Part shown: piece after piece, positions 6,867 through 14,904 of the stretch
How the letters are laid out: every line of letters begins with the position of its first letter
Numbering within the stretch: the stretch's first letter is position 1
Source of the DNA: an uncultured Clostridia bacterium
GTDB lineage: Bacteria; Bacillota; Clostridia; TANB77; CAG-508
DNA length: 42,876 bases
Direction of reading: 5' to 3'
Assembly: GCA_944392425.1 (NCBI GenBank)
Contig: CALXWM010000008.1
Coordinates: 1 to 42,876, forward strand
Position numbers and translations under genes: made by a program
The notes under the pieces: model-generated
The model's database searches: none
Seen by the model: only the letters and a program-made list of their open reading frames with translations
Told to the model about the DNA's origin: nothing

Positions 6867-8677
6867 TCAACTGTTACAGACTTAGCTAAGTTTCTAGGTT
6901 TATCAACATCTAGATTTTTATCTTTTGCAATATAATATGCAAATAATTGTAATGGTACAACAGATAGAATAGGTGAAAGCATAGGAGAGCATTCAGGTAT
7001 TTTTATGTTACAACTAATTTTTATGTTAGGCAAAGCTTGGTTGCTTACAACCATAACATTTGCACCTCTAGTAATTACTTCTTCTAAATTGCTCATTGTT
7101 TTATCCACTAAATTTGGATTTGTAGCAATTCCGACAACTGTTACACCATCTTCAATTAATGCAATTGGGCCATGTTTTAATTCGCCAGCTGCATAAGCTT
7201 CAGAATGAATGTATGAAATTTCTTTTAATTTTAAAGAGCCTTCCATTGAAACAGCGTAGTCAGTATATCTTCCTATGAAGAATATGTCTTTTTTATTATA
7301 AACTTCGTCTGCAAAGTCTTGAATATTTTTAGTAGAGTCCAAAATTAATCTTAACTTGTCAGGAAGTTCTAATATTTCAGTTTTAAAATCTTCTAATTCT
7401 TGAGATGTTTTACCAAGTAATTCAGCAAAATATACAGCTAATATGTTTAATAATACAACTTGGCATGTATATGCTTTTGTTGAAGCAACTGCTATTTCAG
7501 GACCTGCGTGTGTATAAATTGTGTGATCTGCGATTCTTGTAATTGAGCTACCAATAACATTTACTACAGCTAAAGTAGTAGAGCCAGCATTTTTTGCAAG
7601 TTTAAGTGCTGCAATTGTGTCAGCAGTTTCACCAGATTGGCTAACAAAAATACATAAAGTGTGATTATCAATCAAAGGGTCTCTGTATCTGAATTCAGAA
7701 GCCATATCAACATAGACTGGTATTTTGCAAAAATGTTCAAATGTATATTTTGTAGCTAAACCAGCATGCATAGCAGTACCACAAGCTATAATATAAATTT
7801 TATTTATGCTACTTAAATCAATATCTAAATCATCAAAATAACATTTTTCATTTGGCTTTAATCTTGAACCTATTGTTTCCATAACAACATTTGGTTGTTC
7901 ATATATTTCTTTAAGCATGTAGTCTTCAAATTTACCTTTTTCACTACTTGCACAGTCCCATTCAATATCTTTAACATCTTTAGAAATTTCTTCTAAATCA
8001 TAATTATAAAATGTAATTTTATCTTTTTTTACAGTTGCTAATTCCTTATCTTCTAGAAAATAGAATTTACTTGTATAATTTAAAACAGCTGGAATATCTG
8101 AAGCAATAAAGTTTTCGCCTTCTCCAATACCTATAACTAAAGGGCTATCCTTTCTAGCAACGATTATAGAATCTTTTAGGTAAGGTGTAATTACTTCTAT
8201 AGCATAACTTCCTTTTAAAGATTTTATTGCTAAATTAACTGCTTTAAGTACATCTTTTTCTATATCATAATAATATGAAATAAGGTTAGGTATAACCTCT
8301 GTATCTGTCTGAGATTTTAATGTATATCCTTTAGATGTTAAAAAATCTTTAAGCTCAGTGTAGTTTTCTATTATACCATTGTGAACTACTGCAAATTTAC
8401 TAGTAGAGTCTAAATGAGGATGAGCATTTTCTTTTGATGGAATACCATGTGTTGCCCATCTAGTATGTGCAATACCTATATTTCCTAATAATTTTGAAAG
8501 CTCAGGGTTTTCCTCTAAGTTTTTTACACGACCTTTGTCTTTTACAACATCTAATTTGTCATTATCTAGTACACAAATACCAGCAGAGTCGTAACCTCTA
8601 TATTCTAATGAAAGCAATCCTTTAATAAGCACTGGCACTACTTTCTTTGTACCAATGTATCCTACAATTCCACACAT
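6863..8677 (-). CDS. glmS: Glucosamine-6-phosphate synthase (isomerising)
   Basis: GlmS makes glucosamine-6-phosphate from fructose-6-phosphate and glutamine, the first step towards UDP-GlcNAc and the cell wall. At 604 residues it is full length. Cys2 in MCGIVGYIG is the glutaminase nucleophile, and the N-terminal domain shows RWATHG and HNGIIENY. Two SIS isomerase domains follow, with CGTAMHAG, SQSGETADT and EGSLKLKEISYIHSEAY, ending in AKSVTVE. The start follows AAGGAGGTCC. Control is evident from the sequence: a glmS ribozyme occupies the leader (8704-8903), so glucosamine-6-phosphate should trigger self-cleavage of the mRNA. A promoter lies just upstream of the ribozyme. Confidence 0.98.
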   Translation of the reverse strand: MCGIVGYIGTKKVVPVLIKGLLSLEYRGYDSAGICVLDNDKLDVVKDKGRVKNLEENPELSKLLGNIGIAHTRWATHGIPSKENAHPHLDSTSKFAVVHNGIIENYTELKDFLTSKGYTLKSQTDTEVIPNLISYYYDIEKDVLKAVNLAIKSLKGSYAIEVITPYLKDSIIVARKDSPLVIGIGEGENFIASDIPAVLNYTSKFYFLEDKELATVKKDKITFYNYDLEEISKDVKDIEWDCASSEKGKFEDYMLKEIYEQPNVVMETIGSRLKPNEKCYFDDLDIDLSSINKIYIIACGTAMHAGLATKYTFEHFCKIPVYVDMASEFRYRDPLIDNHTLCIFVSQSGETADTIAALKLAKNAGSTTLAVVNVIGSSITRIADHTIYTHAGPEIAVASTKAYTCQVVLLNILAVYFAELLGKTSQELEDFKTEILELPDKLRLILDSTKNIQDFADEVYNKKDIFFIGRYTDYAVSMEGSLKLKEISYIHSEAYAAGELKHGPIALIEDGVTVVGIATNPNLVDKTMSNLEEVITRGANVMVVSNQALPNIKISCNIKIPECSPMLSPILSVVPLQLFAYYIAKDKNLDVDKPRNLAKSVTVE

Positions 8678-8703
8678 ATGGACCTCCTTATGAATATGCT
8701 TTT

Positions 8704-8903
8704 AAGTCTCAATCTAGCCTAATAAATAGAGTGGACTATATAAGCGCAATTTTTTACTTAGGTTCCATAGACTACTGACATTATTTTGTTATACTATTAC
8801 TAGTATGTTTTGTAAATGCCTTTGGCAATAGTGTGCCATAGAGTATCCGCCGAGTATTTCGATAAACTCTATCCTCGTCAACAATAAAAACTGTCCAGGC
8901 GCT
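8704..8903 (-). ncRNA. glmS ribozyme: glmS ribozyme (glucosamine-6-phosphate-responsive)
   Basis: Read on the minus strand, the element begins AGCGCCTGGAC and continues with GTTGACGAGG, GTTTATCGA and CTCGGCGGAT, the conserved core of the glmS ribozyme, with ATAGAG/CTCTAT pairing around it. The 3' part has CCTAA/TTAGG and AGTC/GACT pairings consistent with P4. By family precedent cleavage occurs between the A at 8903 and the G at 8902. It lies about 25 bases before the glmS ribosome binding site. The 3' boundary is approximate. Confidence 0.93.
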
Positions 8904-8934
8904 AAAATATATAAAACTAAGAAACCTAGTATAG

Positions 8935-8963
8935 TTTATACAACAAAATTAACAAAAGTGCAA
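8935..8963 (-). promoter_or_regulatory. Promoter of glmS
   Basis: On the minus strand, TTGCAC (8958-8963) and TATAAA (8935-8940) are separated by 17 bp. The expected transcript start lies about 25 bases before the ribozyme cleavage site, consistent with the short 5' extension usual in this class. Confidence 0.75.
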
Positions 8964-9067
8964 GTACTTTGGAAACTATAAAAAACAAAAAGATATAAAA
9001 AACGGTGTTGATTAGAAAAAAGTCGAATTTGGTTATATTTTGTCGTACGATTTATTCCTGAAACTTA

Positions 9068-9096
9068 TTGACATAAGGAATAATGAATTGTAAAAT
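9068..9096 (+). promoter_or_regulatory. Promoter in the glmS-nuclease gap
   Basis: TTGACA (9068-9073) and TAAAAT (9091-9096) are separated by 17 bp. The transcript would run through a GTTTAAT/ATTAAAC hairpin, then GAGGTGA and a two-codon ATG-AGC-TAA (9199-9207), and on towards the nuclease gene. No longer reading frame is seen between 9100 and 9383. Confidence 0.55.
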
Positions 9097-9339
9097 TATA
9101 CCATAAATTTTTTATTAACTATTTTATTCAATAAAATTGAATCTATGTTTAATCCGTTTAAATTAAACAATGTTAAACAAAAAGAAAAGAGGTGAACAAT
9201 GAGCTAAAGATAAAAGTAAAATAAAAGATATAAAATTTATAATTTAACAAAATTTGTATCAAATATATTTATTGTTTCTTTATAATTAATTCAACTATAT
9301 TATTTCTTTAAAAATTCAATTTATAAGTATAAAAAACTA

Positions 9340-9368
9340 TTGAAATATCGTAATATATTTGCTACAAT
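9340..9368 (+). promoter_or_regulatory. Promoter of the Rpn-type nuclease gene
   Basis: TTGAAA (9340-9345) and TACAAT (9363-9368) are separated by 17 bp, only about 15 bases before the start codon. The leader is therefore very short and holds just ATGGAGTAAGT before the ATG. Confidence 0.65.
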
Positions 9369-9383
9369 AGAAATGGAGTAAGT

Positions 9384-10223
9384 ATGGAAGAAAAAACACT
9401 GAATAGAAAAAGTGCACCACTCTTAGATGATTACATATTTAAAAGGACATTTACTAGAGATGACCCTAATGGAATATTAAGAGATTTACTAGAGTCTATC
9501 CTAAAGATAAAAATTAGAAATGTACTAGTTTTAAACTCAGAAATACCCAAAGATTTATTAGATGAAAAAGCAAGCAGGTTGGATATAAGAGCAGAAATAG
9601 ATAACGAAAGAATAATCAATATAGAAATGCAGGTAAAATACCAAAGTGACATAGAAAAAAGAAGTACATTATATATGAGTAAAAACATTAGTACACAAAT
9701 AAAAATAGCGGAAAAGTATGGATTGTTAAAGCCATCAATAGTAATAAATATTTTAAATTTTAATAGATATAGAAGAAATAGTTATCATTCAGTAGCTCAT
9801 ATGAAATTTGAAAAAACAAGTAAAGAAGAATATGTAGACTTGGGGTATAATCCGGAAGAAGAAACTGCAACAGATGTATTAGAAATGCACTTTATAGAGT
9901 TACCAAAGTTTATCAAGAAAAATCCAGAAGCTAAGACAAAGTTAGAACAATGGCTTTGGCTAATAGCTGGGAGGGAGGATAAAATTAAAATGTCAAAACT
10001 AGATAATCCAGAAGTAAAAAAAGCGATGAAGTTGGTGGAGGAAGTATTATCAGACCCGGTAGAAAGAGAAATATTAGATGCTAGAGAAATGGCAAGATTA
10101 AATTACAATTCAGAAATGGACTATATGAGGGAAAAAGGATTAAATGAAGGAAGAAAAAAACGGGATAGAAGAACGGAAGAAAAGAACGGAAGAAAAGAGC
10201 GGACGAATAGAACGGACGAATAG
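9384..10223 (+). CDS. Rpn/PD-(D/E)XK nuclease family protein with truncated tail
   Basis: A 279-residue member of the Rpn/YhgA-like PD-(D/E)XK family. The N-terminus has LLDDYIFKRTF, and the nuclease core shows D93-equivalent RLDIRAEIDNE followed by IINIEMQVKYQ, the E-x-Q catalytic strand. Such proteins are DNA endonucleases linked to recombination and, in enterobacteria, to phage defence. After residue 250 the usual GRKEG-type repeats are replaced by frame-shifted codons (KKRDRRTEEKNGRK) built on GAACGGA-like tandem units, and a TAG in that tract ends the frame. The normal C-terminal segment (KEIAKKLKDKGMKIQEILEI) follows in the same frame after the stop. So the protein is shortened by one or more indels in the tandem tract. 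It has its own promoter and terminator. Confidence 0.85.
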   Translation: MEEKTLNRKSAPLLDDYIFKRTFTRDDPNGILRDLLESILKIKIRNVLVLNSEIPKDLLDEKASRLDIRAEIDNERIINIEMQVKYQSDIEKRSTLYMSKNISTQIKIAEKYGLLKPSIVINILNFNRYRRNSYHSVAHMKFEKTSKEEYVDLGYNPEEETATDVLEMHFIELPKFIKKNPEAKTKLEQWLWLIAGREDKIKMSKLDNPEVKKAMKLVEEVLSDPVEREILDAREMARLNYNSEMDYMREKGLNEGRKKRDRRTEEKNGRKERTNRTDE

Positions 10224-10328
10224 AACGGTCAAAAAGAAATAGCTAAAAAGTTAAAAGATAAAGGTATGAAGATTCAAGAAATACTAGAAATAACAGGACT
10301 ATCAGAAGTTGAAATTAATAGATTATAA
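10224..10328 (+). pseudogene. Detached C-terminal segment of the Rpn-type nuclease
   Basis: In frame after the TAG at 10221-10223 the sequence encodes the usual end of this family, KEIAKKLKDKGMKIQEILEI, followed by a TGLSEVEINRL tail and TAA. An internal ATG at 10266 could start a 20-residue peptide, but no clear ribosome binding site precedes it. It is either the dead end of the nuclease gene or an independently expressed tail. Confidence 0.6.
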
Positions 10329-10350
10329 ATTAAAAAGGTTAAATTAAAAT

Positions 10351-10373
10351 ACCCGCTCATTTTGTGAGCGGGT
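10351..10373 (+). terminator. Hairpin terminator after the nuclease gene
   Basis: ACCCGCTCA pairs perfectly with TGAGCGGGT across a 5-nt loop. The U-run after it is weak (AAGACTTTAT), so termination strength is uncertain. Confidence 0.6.
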
Positions 10374-10461
10374 AAGACTTTATAGAAAAATAAATTTTTA
10401 TGTATTTTATTGAAATTAAATAAAAATTAATAAATCATAAAAGTAAATTAAGGAGAAAGAG

Positions 10462-10941
10462 ATGTTTTACAAAATATATGATTTTGAAATAGGAAAGTTA
10501 GCAATATGCGAAGAAAATCAAAAAATAGTAATGGTAAATAGGGTAAAAACAAAAGATGATGCAGATGAAATAATAAAAAACAATGTTCAAAAAGAAACTG
10601 AGCTAATAAAAAATACAAGAAAGCAATTAGATGAATATTTTGCAGGCAATAGAAAGCAATTTGATATTCCAATAAAATTTAATGGTACAGATTTTCAAGT
10701 AAAAGTGTGGGAAGAACTTTTAAAAATACCATATGGCGAAACTTATTCATATTTAGATATAGCAAAACGCATAGGAAACCCGAAAGCATCCAGAGCAGTT
10801 GGAATGGCAAATAATAAAAATAAAATAATAATTATAGTTCCATGCCACAGAGTAATTGGAAGCAATAAGAAGTTGGGTGGATATGCCTGTGGGTTAGACG
10901 TTAAAGAAAAATTATTAGAGTTGGAAAGAGAAAATTTATAG
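10462..10941 (+). CDS. ogt: Methylated-DNA--protein-cysteine methyltransferase
   Basis: A 159-residue O6-alkylguanine-DNA alkyltransferase, which removes alkyl groups from guanine in DNA by transferring them to its own cysteine. The active-site motif PCHRVIG is present with the acceptor Cys at residue 128, preceded by the recognition helix in KASRAVGMANNKN and the GETYSYLDIAKRIG winged-helix segment. The C-terminal KLGGYACGLDVKEKLLELE completes the family pattern. The start follows TAAGGAGAAAG. It has no AraC-like Ada domain, so it is the constitutive Ogt type. It stands alone between the nuclease gene and a sigma-like gene, 238 bases after the nuclease stop. Confidence 0.93.
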   Translation: MFYKIYDFEIGKLAICEENQKIVMVNRVKTKDDADEIIKNNVQKETELIKNTRKQLDEYFAGNRKQFDIPIKFNGTDFQVKVWEELLKIPYGETYSYLDIAKRIGNPKASRAVGMANNKNKIIIIVPCHRVIGSNKKLGGYACGLDVKEKLLELERENL

Positions 10942-11020
10942 GATATTATTCAAAAAATTTAGAGAAAATTGATACTAAAAAGGTTTGCGTAAAAACTTTG
11001 TAGAAGGGAATGTATTTTTG

Positions 11021-11494
11021 ATGAATAAAAATAAGCTTCATATAGCAATGAAAATGGTAATAGAAAATAAAGAGCAGAATTTTGAAATGTTTTACAAAGA
11101 GTGTAAAGATTATGCTTTCAAAATAGCTTTTGGCATTGAAAAAAATAAAAAAGATAGTGAAGACATTGTGCAATATTTATTCTTAAAAATATATAAATTA
11201 CCCAAAGATAAGTTACCAAGCAAAAATGAAGCTTCTTGGTTATATACAGTTGTAAAAAATGAAACTTTAAATTATATAAAATCAAAAAGAAAAGATATGA
11301 ATCTAGATGATCTTCAAATTTACAAAGATGATATAGAGATTTCCAACTTAATTAATGGAGCTAGCTACAATGAATTAATGAAAAAGTTAAATTCAGAAGA
11401 AGAGCTTATAGTAAAGTTAATTGTGCTTATTTGCAATATGTATAAGTATTGTGAGATTAATGAAGAAAAATTTACACGAGAAACAACAAATTAA
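11021..11494 (+). CDS. Sigma-70 family-like factor with eroded region 4
   Basis: A 157-residue protein resembling an ECF-type sigma factor. Region 2 is recognisable: FYKECKDYAFKIAFGIEKN, then DSEDIVQYLFLKIYKLP and ASWLYTVVKNETLNYIKSKRKD. A linker (NLDDLQIYKDDIEI) and LNSEEELIVKL, the usual start of region 4, follow. After that the sequence (LICNMYKYCEINEEKFTRE) no longer fits the helix-turn-helix of region 4, so that part looks eroded or frameshifted. The ATG at 11021 is preferred over an upstream TTG at 10985 because GAAGGGAA precedes it. It overlaps a membrane protein frame by 35 bases and is followed by a DUF4362/DUF3221 protein, an arrangement like a sigma factor with a membrane partner. 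Confidence 0.6.
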   Translation: MNKNKLHIAMKMVIENKEQNFEMFYKECKDYAFKIAFGIEKNKKDSEDIVQYLFLKIYKLPKDKLPSKNEASWLYTVVKNETLNYIKSKRKDMNLDDLQIYKDDIEISNLINGASYNELMKKLNSEEELIVKLIVLICNMYKYCEINEEKFTRETTN

Positions 11495-11762
11495 TGATGA
11501 TGTAATAAATAGCCAAGATAATGCAATTGATGAAGATGGAATAAATGGTCAAACCGATGAAAAAAATACCATTAATAAAGAACAAAATAGCATACAAGAA
11601 GATCAAGAATTAGATAGTGCAGTTGAAAATGCTACTTTTAATAAAACTACAAAGTTGCCATTTTATTTTTTAACAATATTATTTTTAGTATTATCTATTA
11701 TATTTTTGATAAAATTTATAAAATACCAACTAAAACGAAAAAATAAATTGTCTAGTAAGTAG
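11460..11762 (+). CDS. Acidic single-pass membrane protein, possible sigma-factor partner
   Basis: A 100-residue frame starting at the ATG at 11460, 35 bases inside the sigma-like gene. Residues 1-60 are rich in Asn, Asp, Glu and Gln with no recognisable fold. Residues 66-87 (PFYFLTILFLVLSIIFLIKF) form a transmembrane segment with a short basic tail, so the acidic part probably faces the other side. The frame is open for 13 codons upstream of this ATG, so it could be the shifted end of the sigma gene rather than an independent protein. A membrane-bound partner of a sigma factor is an inference from gene order only. No ribosome binding site of quality is seen. Confidence 0.45.
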   Translation: MKKNLHEKQQINDDVINSQDNAIDEDGINGQTDEKNTINKEQNSIQEDQELDSAVENATFNKTTKLPFYFLTILFLVLSIIFLIKFIKYQLKRKNKLSSK

Positions 11763-11830
11763 AATATTAAAACAAAATATATTTAAGGATAAATAAAAGT
11801 TTTAATAAATCTATTTTTATGGAGGTACTT

Positions 11831-12721
11831 ATGAAAAACAAAATTTTAATAGGGATTGTTATATTTATTGCTTTAGCTGTGACGATAGGATTGGTGCTAT
11901 TTAGCTTGGGGGTTTTTAATGATGATGAAACTATAGCTAATAATATTTATAACGGAATTGAAACTAATTATAATGCTTTAAATAATAATGAAGTTGGTAA
12001 TAATGTTACAGGAAATCAAATAGATACAAAAAATGCAAGCTTAGAAGAATTACCACAAAGCTATACTATTGAGCAGGCTATAAAAGACGGATGTTTTACT
12101 GTAACGTATTATTCGGTGTATAACAAGGAATATTTAGATAATTTTATAGAAAAAACTAAACATGATGCTCAAAATAGGGTTGCAAGTACAATTAGAATAG
12201 CTACTACAACAGTAGAGGGAGATTTGATCTTATATGACTTAAGTTATGATGGAGAAAATTACACATTAAAATCTGATTATACAAGAGATAATTATATGGC
12301 AGAAGAGAATAGAAAAGTTGTAATTAATAATGATGTTCCAGGAAGGTTTTATACGATAGCTTTAAGACAAGATGGAGAAACTATTAGATTAGAATTATTA
12401 CTTATAGCAGAAGCAAGCCAAAAAGAAGAAGGAAAAATATACGAAGATATTAATATTGTATCTTATCCATTAAATGCTACTGCATACCCAGATGGTCCTG
12501 AATTTAGAGCAGAGGTTTTAGAGGTATTTGACAATGTAATGTGGATTAAACCAATAGAAAATGGAGAAGGATTAGGAGATAAATTATTAATTAATACCCA
12601 AGGAAACGATTTTGAAGTAGGAGATACTGTAAGAGTAATTTTTACAGGATTAATTAGAGATACTTATCCAGCTCAAATAGAAGTAATAAGTGTAGAAAAG
12701 TTTGAGATATATAATAATTAA
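11831..12721 (+). CDS. Membrane-anchored DUF4362/DUF3221 protein
   Basis: A 296-residue extracytoplasmic protein. Residues 3-25 form an N-terminal membrane anchor or uncleaved signal (ILIGIVIFIALAVTIGLVLF) without a lipobox cysteine. After an Asn-rich linker comes a DUF4362-like domain, beginning SYTIEQAIKDGCFTV and containing EGDLILYDLSYDGENY and DYTRDNYM. The C-terminal third resembles DUF3221 (YobA-like), with EVFDNVMWIKPIENGEG and FEVGDTVRVIFTGLI ending at TYPAQIEV. Neither domain has a known biochemical role. The start is set by GGAGGTACTT; the in-frame ATG at 11819 overlaps this box and was rejected. It follows the sigma-like and membrane genes and may belong to the same signalling unit. 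Confidence 0.7.
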   Translation: MKNKILIGIVIFIALAVTIGLVLFSLGVFNDDETIANNIYNGIETNYNALNNNEVGNNVTGNQIDTKNASLEELPQSYTIEQAIKDGCFTVTYYSVYNKEYLDNFIEKTKHDAQNRVASTIRIATTTVEGDLILYDLSYDGENYTLKSDYTRDNYMAEENRKVVINNDVPGRFYTIALRQDGETIRLELLLIAEASQKEEGKIYEDINIVSYPLNATAYPDGPEFRAEVLEVFDNVMWIKPIENGEGLGDKLLINTQGNDFEVGDTVRVIFTGLIRDTYPAQIEVISVEKFEIYNN

Positions 12722-12738
12722 TTATTAATATAATGCAA

Positions 12739-12766
12739 AAAAGGTGCTATAAAAATAGCATCTTTT
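12739..12766 (+). terminator. Intrinsic terminator after the DUF4362/DUF3221 gene
   Basis: AAAAGGTGCTAT pairs with ATAGCATCTTTT (one G-U pair) around an AAAA loop, with the U-run as part of the 3' arm. Confidence 0.85.
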
Positions 12767-12790
12767 ATATTAATAGAATAAATAAAACAG

Positions 12791-12819
12791 TTGAAATTAT
12801 CGCATTTTTTTGATAAAAT
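12791..12819 (+). promoter_or_regulatory. Promoter of uvrC
   Basis: TTGAAA (12791-12796) and TAAAAT (12814-12819) are separated by 17 bp. The transcript would begin near 12826 and carry the family-C palindrome in its leader. Confidence 0.7.
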
Positions 12820-12839
12820 ATAATTATGATTAATAGAGA

Positions 12840-12901
12840 TTTTACTTTTGGGACGGAGCAAAACGTAAAATTTTACGAAAAGGACCGTCCCAAAAGTAAA
12901 A
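12840..12901. repeat. Family-C palindrome in the uvrC leader
   Basis: TTTTACTTTTGGGACGG (12840-12856) pairs perfectly with 12885-12901, with CGTAAAATTTTACG at the centre. Compared with the copy at 4187, both arms carry the change from GATGGGG to CTTTTGGG, so the palindrome is kept. Confidence 0.85.
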
Positions 12902-12912
12902 AAGGAAAAGAA

Positions 12913-14724
12913 ATGTTTAACATAGAAGAAGAATTAAAAAAATTACCTAATAAACCGGGCGTGTATATAATGCACGATAAAAACGATAAAATAATATATG
13001 TGGGCAAGGCAATTTCTTTAAAAAGAAGAGTTACATCATATTTTAGAAAAACTAAAAAAACACAAAGAATACTTAATATGGTTGCATTAATAGACCATTT
13101 TGAATATATTGTTTGTGATAATGAAGCGGAGGCTTTAGTTTTAGAGTGTAACCTTATTAAAAAGAATATGCCTAAATTTAACGTACTTTTAAAAGATGAT
13201 AAAACATATCCATATATAAAAATAAATGTTAAAGCAGATTTTCCTGATGTGTATATGACTAGAAGAGTGCTAAATGATGGTGCAAAATACTTTGGACCTT
13301 ATCCTAATTCTGGTGCTGCAAAAGAAATGTGTGAATTTATAAAATCTAAGTTTAAAATCAGACAATGCAAAAGTTTTAAATATAAAGATAGGCCATGCTT
13401 AAATTATCACATAAAAAGATGTTCTGCACCATGCCAAGGATATATTAGTAAAGAAGATTATCATAAACAAATAAATCAAATTATATCTATATTAGATGGT
13501 AAGACTGATGGTGTAAAAAAAGAATTAGAGCAAAGTATGAAAGAAGCATCAGAAAAGATGGACTATGAAAAAGCAGCGGAATTAAGAGACCAAATAAATG
13601 CAATTGACAGAATTTCACAAAGGCAAAAAGTTTCAAATATATCTGAAAATGACATAGATGTTATAGGACTTTATAAAGATGAATACGAAATTTGCATAGA
13701 GATTTTTTACATAAGAAATAGTAAAATGGTAGGAAGAGATAATTTCTTCTTAAAAGGTTTAAATGATGAGGATGATAAAGAAATAATATCTGACTTTATA
13801 AAACAATATTATATGGGAAGAAGTTTCCTTCCTAATAAGATTATGATAAAAGAAGATATTGAAGATAGGGAACTTCTAGAAATATGGCTCACTCAAATGG
13901 CTGAAAGAAAAGTTGAAATCAAAGTACCACAAAAAGGCGAAAAATTAAGACTAGTAGAAATGGCTGAAAATAATGCAGAGATTACTTTAAAAAATAAGCA
14001 AAAGAGTAATCAGCATATAATTGTGGAAATGAAAGATGCACTTAAATTGGATAAATTACCTAGAAAGATTGAGTGTTTTGATATATCAAATATTTCTGGA
14101 ACCTATATGGTTGCTGGAATGTGTGTTATGATAGATGGCATTATAAAAAAGAATTTATCAAGAAGATTTAAAATTAAAACAGTATTTGAGCAAGATGACC
14201 CTAGATGTATGAGGGAAGTTGTTGAAAGAAGATTAAGACATTCAATAGATAAAGAAGATGATGGATTTGGAAAATTACCAGACTTAATATTTGCAGATGG
14301 AGGTATTACTCAAATAAGAGCAATCCTTACAGCCATCCACAATGTGGAGAAAGAAAGTGGAAAACAGCTTGAAATAAGAGTATTTGGTATGGTAAAAAAT
14401 GACAAACATATGACAAGAGCTTTAATTGATGAAAATAGAAATGAAATACAAGTATCTGATGAAATGTTTAATTTAATTACACAGTTTCAAGATACAGTGC
14501 ATGATACAGCAATAGGCTATCATAAGTTTTTAAGAGATAAGTCAATGAGTAAATCTGCTTTAGATGATATAAAAGGAGTAGGAACGACTAAAAAGGCTTT
14601 ATTGCTAAAGAAGTTTGGAAGTGTGCAAAAAATAAAAGAAGCGGATATTGGTGAAATTGCAAAAGTTAAGGGAATTAATGAAGAATTAGCTCAAAAAATA
14701 AAGGATGAATTAAATGAGAATTAA
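12913..14724 (+). CDS. uvrC: Excinuclease ABC subunit C
   Basis: UvrC makes both incisions around a DNA lesion bound by UvrAB in nucleotide excision repair. The 603-residue protein has the GIY-YIG nuclease at the N-terminus (PGVYIMHDKNDKIIYVGKA), the CRSF-type CPGxC-like cysteines in CKSFKYKDRPCLNYHIKRC, the UVR helix EKMDYEKAAELRDQI that contacts UvrB, the RNase-H-like C-terminal nuclease with ECFDISNISG, and a terminal helix-hairpin-helix (DDIKGVGTTKKALLLKKFG). The frame is open from 12826, but that extension translates the palindrome. AAAGGAAAAG before the ATG at 12913 and the family's usual first residues fix the start. It has its own promoter. Confidence 0.96.
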   Translation: MFNIEEELKKLPNKPGVYIMHDKNDKIIYVGKAISLKRRVTSYFRKTKKTQRILNMVALIDHFEYIVCDNEAEALVLECNLIKKNMPKFNVLLKDDKTYPYIKINVKADFPDVYMTRRVLNDGAKYFGPYPNSGAAKEMCEFIKSKFKIRQCKSFKYKDRPCLNYHIKRCSAPCQGYISKEDYHKQINQIISILDGKTDGVKKELEQSMKEASEKMDYEKAAELRDQINAIDRISQRQKVSNISENDIDVIGLYKDEYEICIEIFYIRNSKMVGRDNFFLKGLNDEDDKEIISDFIKQYYMGRSFLPNKIMIKEDIEDRELLEIWLTQMAERKVEIKVPQKGEKLRLVEMAENNAEITLKNKQKSNQHIIVEMKDALKLDKLPRKIECFDISNISGTYMVAGMCVMIDGIIKKNLSRRFKIKTVFEQDDPRCMREVVERRLRHSIDKEDDGFGKLPDLIFADGGITQIRAILTAIHNVEKESGKQLEIRVFGMVKNDKHMTRALIDENRNEIQVSDEMFNLITQFQDTVHDTAIGYHKFLRDKSMSKSALDDIKGVGTTKKALLLKKFGSVQKIKEADIGEIAKVKGINEELAQKIKDELNEN

Positions 14725-14904
14725 TACAAAGTTAACATACGAATAAAAGCGAGAAAAAGCGCAGAAAATGAGAGACGAATTAAGTAATAAATAGGATAAG
14801 CCCTGAATATAATTTTAATATAAATGTTGAATATTTTATGAAAATGGCTCAAAGCAAAAAACAGAGAGAATATTTAACGAAAGACTAAATTTTAGGAGGG
14901 GATT

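Noticed and set aside
9210..9330. A hidden gene between the 9068 promoter and the nuclease gene
   Set aside because: All frames are short and AT-rich with frequent stops; no credible start with a ribosome binding site leads to more than a few codons.
12826..12912. N-terminal extension of UvrC from an ATG at 12826
   Set aside because: The extra 29 codons are a translation of the family-C palindrome, and the ATG lies at the expected transcript start. The ATG at 12913 has a ribosome binding site and the family's normal first residues.
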